A DNA stretch of 64,000 nt from Ryuthela nishihirai (Eukaryota; Arthropoda; Arachnida; Araneae; Heptathelidae). The stretch lies in assembly GCA_038380435.1 (NCBI GenBank), contig JAWZYU010000122.1:620001-684000 (forward strand), in the 5' to 3' direction. The position numbers were made by a program, and so were the translations under genes. How positions within the stretch are numbered: position 1 is the first letter of the stretch; each line of letters starts with the position of its first letter. Positions 37,543 through 48,858 of this stretch are shown here, piece after piece. A model generated the notes under the pieces. The model was not told the DNA's origin. It was given only the letters and a program-made list of their open reading frames with translations, and searched no databases.

Positions 37543-38495
37543 GTTACGAGTTCCCGCCTCATGACCCGGGGGAGGTAGTTTTTTGCGCTCTCGGGCACCT
37601 GTCGGGTGTTCCCGCCTCATGTCCCAGGGGAGGTATTTTTTCCTGTGGTCTCGGGCACCTGTTACGAGTTCCCGCGTCATGACCCGGGGGAGGTAGTTTT
37701 TTGTGCCCTCAGGCACCTGTCGGGTGTTCTCGCCTCGTGTCCTGGGGGAGGTATTTTTTCCTGTGGTCTCGGGCACCTGTTACGAGTTCCCGCCTCATGA
37801 CCCGGGGGAGGTAGTTTTTTGTGCTCTCGGGCACCTGTCGGGTGTTCCCACCTCATGTCCCGGGGGAGTTTTTTTTTCCTGTGGTCTCGGGCACCTGTTA
37901 CGTGTTAACGCGTCATGATCCGGTGGAGGAAGTTTTTCGTGCTCTCGGGCACCTGTTACGAGTTCCCGCGTCATGACCCGGGGGAGGTAGTTTTTTGTGC
38001 TCTCGGGCACCTATCGCGTGTTTCCGCCTCATGTCTTGGGGGAGTTTTTTTTTCCTGTGGTCTCGGGCACCTGTTACGAGTTCCCGCTTCATGACCCGGG
38101 TGTGGTAGTTTTTTGTGCTCTAGGGCACCTGTCGGGTGTTCCCGCCTCATGTCCCAGGGGAGTTTTTTTTCCTGTGGTCTCGGGCACCTGTTACGTGTTC
38201 CCGCGTCATGATCCGGGGAGGTAGTTTTTTGTGCTCTCGGGCAACTGTCGGGTGTTCCCGCCTCATGACCTGGTGGAATTTTTTTTCCTATGGTCTCGGG
38301 CACCTGTTACGTGTTCCCGCGTCATGACCCGGGGGAGGTAGTTTTTTGTGCTCTCGGCACCTGTCGGGTGTTCCCGCCTCATGTCCCGGGGGAGGTACTT
38401 TTTCCTGTGGTCTCGGGCACCTGTTACGTGTTCCCGCATCATGACCCGGGGGAGGTAATTTATTGTGCTCTCGGGCACCTGTCGGGTGTTCCTGC

Positions 38496-38620
38496 ACACT
38501 CGTGGCACTAAGAGACTTTCTCCATGGGTGATCAGGGACTTTTGGATTTGAATTCGAATTTCTGCACACGAAACTCTTCCAGTGCAGCTTTGCGAAGCAA
38601 ATCCTTAAGAATGTGTTCCT
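38496..38620 (+). repeat. Linker cassette L5 (one 36-bp unit)
   Basis: 125 bp with the L3/L4 variants but TTTGCGAAG at the end of the hairpin unit, as in domain II cassettes. Confidence 0.9.
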
Positions 38621-40106
38621 GTTACGAGTTCCCGCCTCATGACCCGGGGGAGGTAGTTTTTTGTGCTCTCGGTCACCTGTCGGGTGTTCCCGCCTCATGT
38701 CCCTGGGGAGTTTTTTTTTCCTCTTGTCTCGAGCACCTGTTACGAGTTCCCGCGTCATGACCCGGGGAGGTAGTTTTTTGTGCTCTCGGGCACCTGTCAG
38801 GTGTTCCCGCCTCATGTCCCGGGGGAGTTTTTTTTTCCTGTGGTCTCGGGCACCTGTTACGAGTTCCCGCGTCATGACCCGGGGGAGGTAGTTTTTTTTG
38901 CTCTCGGGCACCTGTCAGGTGTTCCATCCTCATGTCCCAGGGGAGGTATTTTTTCCTGTGGTCTTGGGCACCTGTTACGAGTTCCCGCGTCATGACCCGG
39001 GGGAGGTAGTTTTTTGTGCCCTCGGGCACCTATCGGGTGTTCTCGCGTCATGTCCCGGGGGAGGTAGTTTTTTGTGCCCTCGGGCACCTGTCGGGTGTTC
39101 TCGCCTCATGTCCCGGGGGAGGTATTTTTTCCTGTGGTCTCGGGCACCTGTTACGAGTTCCCGCCTCATGACCCGGGGAGGTAGTTTTTTGTGCTCTCGG
39201 GCACCTGTCGGGTGTTCCCACCTCATGTCAAGGGGGAGTTTTTTTTTCCTGTGGTTTCGGGCACCTGTTACGTGTTCCCGCGTCATTACCCGGGGGAGGT
39301 AGTTTTTTGTGCTCTCGGGCACCTGTGGGATGTTCCCGCCTCCATGTCCTCGGGGAGTTTTTTTTTCCTGTGGTCTCGGGCACCTGTTACGAGTTCCCGC
39401 CTCATGAGCCACGTGAGGTAGTTTTTTGTGCTCTCGGGCACCTGTCGGGTGTTCCCGCCTCATGTCCCGGGGGAGTTTTATTTTCCTGTGGTCTCGGGCA
39501 CCTGTTACGTGTTCCCGCGTCATGACCCGGGGGAGGCAGTTTTTTGTGCTCTCGGGCACCTGTCGGGTGTTCCTGCCTCATGTCCCGTGGGAGTTTTTTT
39601 TTCCTGTGGTCTCGGACACCTGTCGGGTGTTCCCGCCTCATGTCCCGGGGGAGTTTTTTTTCCTGTGGTCTCGGGCACCTGTTACGAGTTCCCGCGTCAT
39701 GACCCGGGGGAGGTAGATTTTTGTGCTCTCTGACACCTGTCGGGTGTTCCCGCCTCATGTCCCGGGGGAGTTTTTTTTCCCTGTGGTCTCGGGCACCTGT
39801 TACGAGTTCCCGCCTCATGACCCGGGGGAGGTAGTTTTTTGTGCTCTCGGACAACTGTCGGGTGTTCCCGCCTCATGTTCCGGGGGAGTTTTTTTTCCCT
39901 GTGGTCTCGGGCACCTGTTACGAGTTCCCGCCTCATGACCCGGGGGAGGTAGTTTTTTGTGCTCTCGGACAACTGTCGGGTGTTCCCGCCTCATGTTCCG
40001 GGGGAGTTTTTTTTCCTGTGGTCTCGGGCACCTGTTACGAGTTCCCGCCTCATGACCCAGGGGATGTAGTTTTTTGTGCTCTCGGGCAACTGTCGGGTGT
40101 TCCCGC

Positions 40107-40267
40107 ACACTCGTGGTCCTAAGAGAATTTCTCCATAGGAGATCAGAGACGGTTGGATTTGAATTCGAATTTCTGCACTCGAAACTCTTCCAGTGCAGCT
40201 TTGCGATTCTGCACTCGAAACTCTTCCAGTGCAGCTTTGCGAAGCAAATGCTTAAGAATGTGTTCCT
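40107..40267 (+). repeat. Linker cassette L6 (two 36-bp units)
   Basis: 161 bp, which is 125 plus 36. First cassette of the CACTCG type; it has GTGGTCCTAAGAG and an AAATGCTTAAG variant. Confidence 0.9.
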
Positions 40268-43109
40268 GTTACGAGTTCCCGCCTCATGACCCGGGGGAGG
40301 TAGTTTTTTGTGCTCTCGGGCAACTGTCGGGTGTTCCCGTCTCATGTCCCGGGGGAGTGTTTTTTTCCTGTGGTCTCGGGCACCTGTTACGTGTTCCCGC
40401 GTCATGACCCGGGGGAGGTAGTTTTTTGTGCTCTCGGGCAACTGTCGGGTGTTCCCGCCTCATGTCCCAGGGGAGTTTTTTTTTCCAGTGGTCTCGGGCA
40501 CCTGTTACGAGTTCCCGCCTCATGACCCCGGGGAGGTAGTTTTTTGTGCTCTCGGGCAACTGTCGGGTGTTCCCGCCTCATGTCCCGGGGGAGTTTTTAT
40601 TTCCTGTGGTCTCAGGCACCTGTTACGAGTTCCCGCCTCATGACCCGGGGGAGGTAGTTTTTTGTGCTTTCGGGCAACTGTCGGGTGTTCCCGCCTCATG
40701 TCCCGGGGGAGTTTTTTTTTCCTGTTTTCTCGGGCACCTGTTACGAGTTCCCGACTCATGACCTGGGGGAGGTAGTTTTTTCTGCTCTCGGGCAACTGTC
40801 GGGTGTTCCCGCCTCATGTCCCGGGGGAGTTTTTTTTTCCTGTGGTCTCGGGCACCTGTTACGAGTTCCCGCCTCATGACCCGGGGGAGGTAGTTTTTTG
40901 TGATCTCGGGCAACTGTCGGGTGTTCCCGCCTCATGTCCCGGGGGAGTTTTTTTTTCCTGTCATCTCGGGCACCTGTTACGAGTTCCCGCCTCATGACCC
41001 GGGGGAGGTAGTTTTTTGTGCTCTCGGGCAACTGTCGGGTGTTCCCGCCTCATGTCCCGGGGGAGTTTTTTTTCCCTGTGGTCACGGGCACCTGTTACGT
41101 GTTCCCGCGTCATGACCCGGGGGAGGTAGTTTTTTGTGCTCTCGGGCAACTGTCGGGTCTTCCCGCCTCATGTCCCGGGGGAGTTTTTTCTTCCTGTGGT
41201 CTTGGGCACCTGTTACGAGTTCCCGCCTCATGACCCGGGGGAGGTAGTTTTTTGTGCTCTCATGCAACTGTCGGGTGTTCCCGCCTGATGTCCTGGGGGA
41301 GTTTTTTTTTCCTGTGGTCTCGGGCACCTGTTACGTGTTCCCGCCTCATGACCCGGGGGAGGTAGTTTTTTGTGCTCTCGGGCAACTGTCGGGTGTTCCC
41401 GCCTCATGTCCCGGGGGAGTTTTTTTACCTGTGGTCTTGGGCACCTGTTACGTGTTCCCGCGTCATGACCCGGGGGAGGTAGTTTTTTGTGCTCTCGGGC
41501 AACTGTCGGGTGTTCCCGCCTCATGTCCCGGGGGAGTTTTTTTTTCCTGTGGTCTCGGGCACCTGTTACGAGTTCCCGCCTCATGACCCGGGGGAGGTAG
41601 TTTTTTGTGCTCTCGGGCAACTGTCGGGTGTTCCCGCCTCATGTTCCGGGGGAGTGTTTTTTTCCTGTGGTCACAGGCACATGTTACGTGTTCCCACGTC
41701 ATGACCCGGGGGAGGTAGTTTTTTGTGCTCTCGGGCAACTGTCGGGTGTTCCCGCCTCATGTCCGGGGGGAGTTTTTTTTTCCTGTGGTCTCGGGCACCT
41801 GTTACGAGTTCCCACCTCATGACCCGGGGGATGTAGTTTTTTGTGCTCTCTGGCACCTGTTACGAGTTCCCGCCTCATGACCCGGGGGAAGTAGTTTTTT
41901 GTGCTCTCGGGCAACTGTCGGGTGTTCCCGCCTCATGTCCCGGGGGAGTTTTTTTTTCCTGTGGTCTCGGGCACCTGTTACGAGTTCCCGCCTCATGACC
42001 CGGGGGAGGTAGTTTTTGTGCTCTCGGGCAACTGTCGGGTGTTCCCGCCTTATGTCCCGGGGGAGTTTTTTTTTCCTGTGGTCTCGGGCACCTGTTACGA
42101 GTTCCCGCCTCATGACCCGGGGGAGGTAGTTTTATGTGCTCTCGGGCAACTGTCGGGTGTTCCCGCATCATGTCCCGGGGGAGTTTTTTTTCCCTGTGGT
42201 CTCGGGCACCTGTTGCGAGTTCCCGCCTCATGACCCGGGGGAGGTAGTTATTTGTGCTCTCGGGCAACTGTCGGGTGTTCCCGCCTCATGTCCCGGGGGA
42301 GTTTTTTTTTCCTGTGGTCTCGGGCACCTGTTACGTGTTCCCGCCTCATGACCCGTGGGAGGTAGTTTTTTGTGCTCTCGGGCAACTGTCAGGTGTTCCC
42401 GCCTCATGTCCCAGGGGAGTTTTTTTTCCCTGTGGTCACGGGCACCTGTTACGTGTTCCTGCGTCATGACCCAGGGGAGGTAGTTTTTTGTGCTCTCGGG
42501 CAACTGTCGGGTGTTCCCGCCTCATGTCCCGGGGGAGTTTTTTTTTCCTGTGGTCTCGGGCACCTGTTACGAGTTCCCGCCTCATGACCCGGGGGAGGTA
42601 GTTTTTGTGCTCTCGGGCAACTGTCGGGTGTTCCCGCCTCATGTCCCGGGGGAGTTTTTTTTTCCTGTGGTCTCGGGCACCTGTTACGAGTTCCCGCCTC
42701 ATGACCCGGGGGAGGTAGTTTTATGTGCTCTCGGGCAACTGTCGGGTGTTCCCGCATCATGTCCCGGGGGAGTTTTTTTTTCCTATGGTCACGGGCACCT
42801 GTTACGTGTTCCCGCGTCATGACCCGGGGGAGGTAGTTTTTTGTGCTCTCGGGCAACTGTCGGGTGTTCCCGCCTCATGTCCCGGGGGAGTTTTTTTATC
42901 CTGTGGTCTTGGGCACCTGTTATGAGTTCCCGCCTCATGACCCGGGGGAGGTAGTTTTTTGTGCTCTCGGGCAACTGTCGGGTGTTCCCGCCTCATGTCC
43001 CGGGGGAGTTTTTTTTTCCTGTGGTCTCGGGCACCTGTTACGAGTTCCCGCCTCATGACCCGGGGGAGGTAGGTTTTTGTGCTCTCGGGCAACTGTCGGG
43101 TGTTCCCAC

Positions 43110-43270
43110 ACACTCGTGGCTTTAAGAGACTTTCTCCATAGGAGATCAGAGACGGTTGGATTTGAATTCGAATTTCTGCACTCGAAACTCTTCCAGTGCA
43201 GCTTTGCGATTCTGCACTCGAAACTCTTCCAGTGCAGCTTTGCGAAGCAAATCCTTAAGAATGTGTTCCT
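43110..43270 (+). repeat. Linker cassette L7 (two 36-bp units), first of a pair
   Basis: 161 bp. Preceded by 'GGTAGGTTTTTGTGC' and 'TTCCCACACACTCG', followed by GTTACGAATTCCCG and GACCTGGGGGAGG. These marks define the first cassette of each pair. Confidence 0.9.
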
Positions 43271-43813
43271 GTTACGAATTCCCGCCTCATGACCTGGGGG
43301 AGGTAGTTTTTGTGCTCTCGGGCAACTGTCGGGTGTTCCCTCCTCATGTCCCGGGAGAGTGTTTTTTTCCTGTGGTCTCAGGCACCTGTTACGTCTTCAC
43401 GCGTCATGACCCGAGGAAGGTAGTTTTTTGTGCTCTCGGGCAACTGTCGGTTGTTCCCGCCTCATGTCCCGGGGAATTTTTTTTTCCTGTGGTCTCGGGC
43501 ACCTGTTACGAGTTTCCGCCTCATGACCCCGGGGAGGTAGTTTTTTGTGCTCTCGGTCAACTGTCGGGTGTTCCCGCCTCATGTCCCGGGGGAGTTTTTT
43601 TTTCCTGTGGTCTCGGGCACCTGTTACGAGTTCCCGCCTCATGACCCGGGGGAGTTAGTTTTTTGTGCTCTCGGGCAACTGTCGGGTGTTCCCGCCTCAT
43701 GTCCCGGGGGAGTTTATTTTCCCTGTGGTCTCGGGCACCTGTTACGAGTTCCCGCCTCATGACCCGGGGGAGGTAGTTTTTTGTGCTCTCGGGCAACTGT
43801 CGGGTGTTCCCGC

Positions 43814-44010
43814 ACACTCGTGGCCCTAAGAGACTTTCTCCATAGGAGATCAGAGACGGTTGGATTTGAATTCGAATTTCTGCACTCGAAACTTTTCCAG
43901 TGCAGCTTTGCGATTCTGCACTCGAAACTCTTCCAGTGCAGCTTTGCGATTCTGCACTCGAAACTCTTCCAGTGCAGCTTTGCGAAGCAAATCCTTAAGA
44001 ATGTGTTCCT
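43814..44010 (+). repeat. Linker cassette L8 (three 36-bp units), second of a pair
   Basis: 197 bp. It has CTCGAAACTTTTCCAG in the first unit, a variant shared with L10, L11 and L13, and is followed by 'GGTGTTCACGCC'. Confidence 0.9.
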
Positions 44011-46554
44011 GTTACGAGTTCCCGCCTCATGACCCGGGGGAGGTAGTTTTTTGTGCTCTCGGGCAACTGTCGGGTGTTCACGCCTCATGTCCCGGGGGAG
44101 TTTTTTTTCTGTGGTCTCGGTCACCTGTTTCGAGTTCCCGCCTGATGACCCGGGGGAGGTAGTTTTTTGTGCTCTCGGGCAACTGTCGGGTGTTCCCGCC
44201 TCATGTCCCGGGTGAGTTTTTTTTTCCTGTGGTCTCTGGCACCTGTTACGAGTTCCCGTCTCATGACCCGGGGGAGGTAGTTTTTTGTGCTCTCGGGCAA
44301 CTGTCGGGTGTTCCCGCCTCATGACCCGGGGGAGTGTTTTTTTCCTATCGTCACGGGCACCTGTTACGTGTTCCCGCGTCATGACCCGGGGAAGGTAGTT
44401 TTTTGTGCTCTCGGGCAACTGTCGGGTGTTCCCGCCTCATGTCCCGGGGGAGTTTTTTTTTCCTGTGGTCTCGGGTACCTGTTACGAGTTCCTGCCTCAT
44501 GACCTGGGGGAGGTAGTTTTTTGTGCTCTCGGGCAACTGTCGGGTGTTCCCGCCTCATGTCCCGGGGGAATTTTTTTTTCCTGTGGTCTCGGGCACCTGT
44601 TATGAGTTCCCGCCTCATGACCTGGGGGAGGTAGTTTTTTGTGCTCTCGGGCAACTGTCGGGTGTTCCCGCCTCATGTCCCGGGAGAGTTTTTTTTCCCT
44701 GTGGTCACGGGCACCTGTTACGTGTTCCTGTGTCATGACGCGGGGGAGGTAGTTTTTTGTGCTCTCGGGCAACTGTAGGGTGTTCTCGCATCATGTCCTG
44801 GGGGAGTTTTTTTTTCCTGTGGTCTCGGGCACCTGTTACGAGTTCCCGCCTCATGACCCGGGGAGGTAGTTTTTTGTGCTCTCGGGCAACTGTCGGGTGT
44901 TCCCGCCTCATGTCCCGGGGGAGTGATTTTTTCCTGTGGTCACGGGCACCTGTTACGTGTTCCCGCGTCATGACCCGGGGGAGGTAGTTTTTTGTGCTCT
45001 CGGTCAACTGTCGGGTGTTCCCGCCTCATGTCCCGGGGGAGTTTTTTTTTCGTGTGGTCTCGGGCACCTGTTACGAGTTCCCGCCTCATGACCCGGGGGA
45101 GGTAGTTTTTTGTGCTCTCGGGCAACTGTCGGGTGTTCCCGCCTCATATCCCGGGGGAGTGTTTTTTTCCTATGGTCACGGGCACCTGTTACGTTTTCCC
45201 GCGTCATGACCCGGGGGAGGTAGTTTTTTGTGCTCTCGGGCAACTGTCGGGTGTTCCCGCCTCATGTCCCGGGGGAGTTTTTTTTTCCTGTGGTCTCGGG
45301 CACCTGTTACGAGTTCCCGCCTCATGACCCGGGGGAGGTAGTTTTTTGTGCTCTCGGGCAACTGTCAGGTGTTCCCGCCTCATGTCCCGGGGGAGTTTTT
45401 TTTCCCTGTGGTCACGGGCACCTGTTACGTGTTCCTGCGTCATGACCCAGGGGAGGTAGTTTTTTGTGCTCTCGGGCAACTGTCGGGTGTTCCCGCCTCA
45501 TGTCCCGGGGGAGTTTTTTTTTCCTGTGGTCTCGGGCACCTGTTACGAGTTCCCGCCTCATGACCCGGGGGAGGTAGTTTTTGTGCTCTCGGGCAACTGT
45601 CGGGTGTTCCCGCCTCATGTCCCGGGGGAGTTTTTTTTCCCTGTGGTCACGGGCACCTGTTACGTGTTCCTGTGTCATGACCCGGGGGAGGTAGTTTTTT
45701 GTGCTCTCGGGCAACTGTAGCGTGTTCTCGCATCATGTCCTGGGGGAGTTTTTTTTTCCTGTGGTCTCGGGCACCTGTTACGAGTTCCCGCCTCATGACC
45801 CGGGGAGGTAGTTTTTTGTGCTCTCGGGCAACTGTCATGTGTTCCCGCCTCATGTCCCGGGGGAGTTTTTTTTCCCTGTGGTCACGGGCACCTGTTACGT
45901 GTTCCTGCGTCATGACCCGGGGGAGGTAGTTTTTTGTGCTCTCGGGCAACTGTAGGGTGTTCTCGCATCATGTCCTGGGGGAGTTTTTTTTTCCTGTGGT
46001 CTCGGGCACCTGTTACGAGTTCCCGCCTCATGACCCGGGGAGGTAGTTTTTTGTGCTCTCGGGCAACTGTCGGGTGTTCCCGCCTCATGTCCCGGGGGAG
46101 TGTTTTTTTCCTGTGGTCACGGGCACCTGTTACGTGTTCCCGCGTCATGACAAGGGGGAGGTAGTTTTTTGTGCTCTCAGGCAACTGTCGGGTGTTCCCG
46201 CCTCATGTCCCGGGGGAGTGTTTTTTTCCTATGGTCACGGGCACCTGTTACGTGTTCCCGCGTCATGACCCGGGGGAGGTAGTTTTTTGTGCTCTCGGGC
46301 AACTGTCGGGTGTTCCCGCCTCATGTCCCGGGGGAGTTTTTTTTTCCTGTGGTCTTGGGCACCTGTTATGTGTTCCCGCCTCATGACCCGGGGGAGGTAG
46401 TTTTTTGTGCTCTCGGGCAACTGTCGGGTGTTCCCACCTCATGTCCCGGGGGAGTTTTTTTTTCCTGTGGTCTCGGGCACCTGTTACGAGTTCCCGCCTC
46501 ATGACGCGGGGGAGGTAGGTTTTTGTGCTCTCGGGCAACTGTCGGGCTTCCCAC

Positions 46555-46823
46555 ACACTCGTGGCCCTAGGAGACTTTCTCCATAGGAGATCAGAGACGG
46601 TTGGATTTGAATTCGAATTTCTGCACTCGAAACTCTTCCAGTGCAGCTTTGCGATTCTGCACTCGAAACTCTTCGAGTGCAGCTTTGCGATTCTGCACTC
46701 GAAACTCTTCCAGTGCAGCTTTGCGATTCTGCACTCGAAACTCTTCGAGTGCAGCTTTGCGATTCTGCACTCGAAACTCTTCCAGTGCAGCTTTGCGAAG
46801 CAAATCCTTAAGAATGTGTTCCT
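46555..46823 (+). repeat. Linker cassette L9 (five 36-bp units), longest
   Basis: 269 bp, which is 125 plus four times 36. Units alternate between CTCTTCCAGTGCAG (1, 3, 5) and CTCTTCGAGTGCAG (2, 4), so a 72-bp dimer was duplicated. The G variant makes the hairpin perfect over 11 bp. Confidence 0.92.
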
Positions 46824-47366
46824 GTTACGAATTCCCGCCTCATGACCTGGGGGAGGTAGTTTTTGTGCTCTCGGGCAACTGTCGGGTGTTCCCTCCTCAT
46901 GTCCCGGGAGAGTGTTTTTTTCCTGTGGTCTCAGGCACCTGTTACGTCTTCCCGCGTCATGAATCGAGGAAGGTAGTTTTTTGTGCTCTCGGGCAACTGT
47001 CGGTTGTTCCCGCCTCATGTCCCGGGAAATTTTTTTTCCTGTGGTCTCGGGCACCTGTTACGAGTTTCCGCCTCATGACCCCGGGGAGGTAGTTTTTTTG
47101 TGCTCTCGGTCAACTGTCGGGTGTTCCCGCCTCATGTCCCGGGGGAGTTTTTTTTTCCTGTGGTCTCGGGCACCTGTTACGAGTTCCCGCCTCATGACCC
47201 GGGGGAGTTAGTTTTTTGTGCTCTCGGGCAACTGTCGGGTGTTCCCGCCTCATGTCCCGGGGGAGTTTTTTTCCCCTGTGGTCTCGGGCACCTGTTACGA
47301 GTTCCCGCCTCATGACCCGGGGGAGGTAGTTTTTTGTGCTCTCGGGCAACTGTCGGGTGTTCCCGC

Positions 47367-47527
47367 ACACTCGTGGCCCTAAGAGACTTTCTCCATAGGA
47401 GATCAGAGACGGTTGGATTTGAATTCGAATTTCTGCACTCGAAACTTTTCCAGTGCAGCTTTGCGATTCTGCACTCGAAACTCTTCCAGTGCAGATTTGC
47501 GAAGCAAATCCTTAAGAATGTGTTCCT
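47367..47527 (+). repeat. Linker cassette L10 (two 36-bp units), second of a pair
   Basis: 161 bp with the L8-type first unit and a GTGCAGATTTGCG variant in the second unit. Confidence 0.9.
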
Positions 47528-48661
47528 GTTACGAGTTCCCGCCTCATGACCCGGGGGAGGTAGTTTTTTGTGCTCTCGGGCAACTGTCGGGTGTTCACGC
47601 CTCATGTCCCGGGGGAGTTTTTTTTCCCTGTGGTCTCGGTCACCTGTTTCGAGTTCCCGCCTCATGACCCGGGGGAGGTAATTTTTTGTGCTCTCGGGCA
47701 ACTGTCGGGTGTTCCCGCCTCATGTCCCGGGTGAGTTTTTTTTTCCTGTGGTCTCTGGCACCTGTTACGAGTTCCCGTCTCATGACCCGGGGGAGGTAGT
47801 TTTTTGTGCTCTCGGGCAACTGTCGGGTGTTCCCGCCTCATGACCCGGGGGAGTGTTTTTTTCCTATCGTCACGGGCACCTGTTACGTGTTCCCGCGTCA
47901 TGACCCGGGGAAGGTAGTTTTTTGTGCTCTCGGGCAACTGTCGGGTGTTCCCGCCTCATGTCCCGGGGGAGTTTTTTTTTCCTGTGGTCTCGGGTACCTG
48001 TTACGAGTTCCTGCCTCATGACCTGGGGGAGGTAGTTTTTTGTGCTCTCGGGCAACTGTCGGGTGTTCCCGTCTCATGTCCCGGGGGAGTTTTTTTTTCC
48101 TGTGGTCTCGGGCACCTGTTACGAGTTCCCGCCTCATGACCCGGGGGAGGTAGTTTTTTGTGCTCTCGGGCAACTGTCAGGTGTTCCCGCCTCATGACCC
48201 GGGGGAGTTTTTTTTCCCTGTGGTCACGGGCACCTGTTACGTGTTCCTGCGTCATGACCCGGGGGAGGTAGTTTTTTGTGCTCTCGGGCAACTGTCGGGT
48301 GTTCCCGCCTCATGTCCCGGGGGAGTTTTTTTTTCCTGTGGTCTCGGGCACCTGTTACGAGTTTCCGCCTCATGACCCCGGGGAGGTAGTTTTTTGTGCT
48401 CTCGGTCAACTGTCGGGTGTTCCCGCCTCATGTCCCGGGGAGTTTTTTTTTCCTGTGGTCTCGGGCACCTGTTACGATTTCCCGCCTCATGACCCGGGGG
48501 AGTTAGTTTTTTGTGCTCTCGGGCAACTGTCGGGTGTTCCCGCCTCATGTCCCGGGGGAGTTTTTTTTCCCTGTGGTCTCGGGCACCTGTTACGAGTTCC
48601 CGCCTCATGACCCGGGGGAGGTAGTTTTTTGTGCTCTCGGGCAACTGTCGGGTGTTCCCGC

Positions 48662-48858
48662 ACACTCGTGGCCCTAAGAGACTTTCTCCATAGGAGATCA
48701 GAGACGGTTGGATTTGAATTCGAATTTCTGCACTCGAAACTTTTCCAGTGCAGCTTTGCGATTCTGCACTCGAAACTCTTCCAGTGCAGCTTTGCGATTC
48801 TGCACTCGAAACTCTTCCAGTGCAGCTTTGCGAAGCAAATCCTTAAGAATGTGTTCCT
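48662..48858 (+). repeat. Linker cassette L11 (three 36-bp units)
   Basis: 197 bp, L8-type. It lacks a partner 704 bp upstream, although the satellite before it has the same variants (GACCCCGGGGAGG, GGGGGAGTTAG). It looks like a module that lost its first cassette by unequal exchange. Confidence 0.9.

Larger units (their letters stand above)
31749..39840 (+). repeat. GC-rich 118-bp satellite, array 2, domain I
   Basis: Tandem 118-bp units in which half B mostly reads 'GGGCACCTGTCGGG'. Half A alternates between a plain T tract and 'GAGGTATTTTTTCC' after CCCGGGGGAG. Local duplications are visible, for example the block with 'CCACTTGTCCTGGGGGAGG' at about 34040-34180 repeated about 353 bp later (three units). 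The four linker cassettes here have a single 36-bp unit of the CACACG type. The left junction with the AT satellite is the same as in array 1. Confidence 0.92.
43110..44010 (+). repeat. Higher-order module 1: two cassettes 704 bp apart
   Basis: L7 and L8 with the satellite between them. The interval carries private variants (TCCTCATGTCCCGGGAGAG, ACCCGAGGAAGGTAG, GACCCCGGGGAGG, GGGGGAGTTAG) in fixed order. The same order recurs at 46555, 51641 and 53992. Confidence 0.88.
46555..47527 (+). repeat. Higher-order module 2
   Basis: L9 and L10 lie 812 bp apart. After subtracting the three extra 36-bp units of L9 relative to L7 (108 bp), the spacing is 704, equal to the other modules. The same order of private variants is present. 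Confidence 0.88.
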
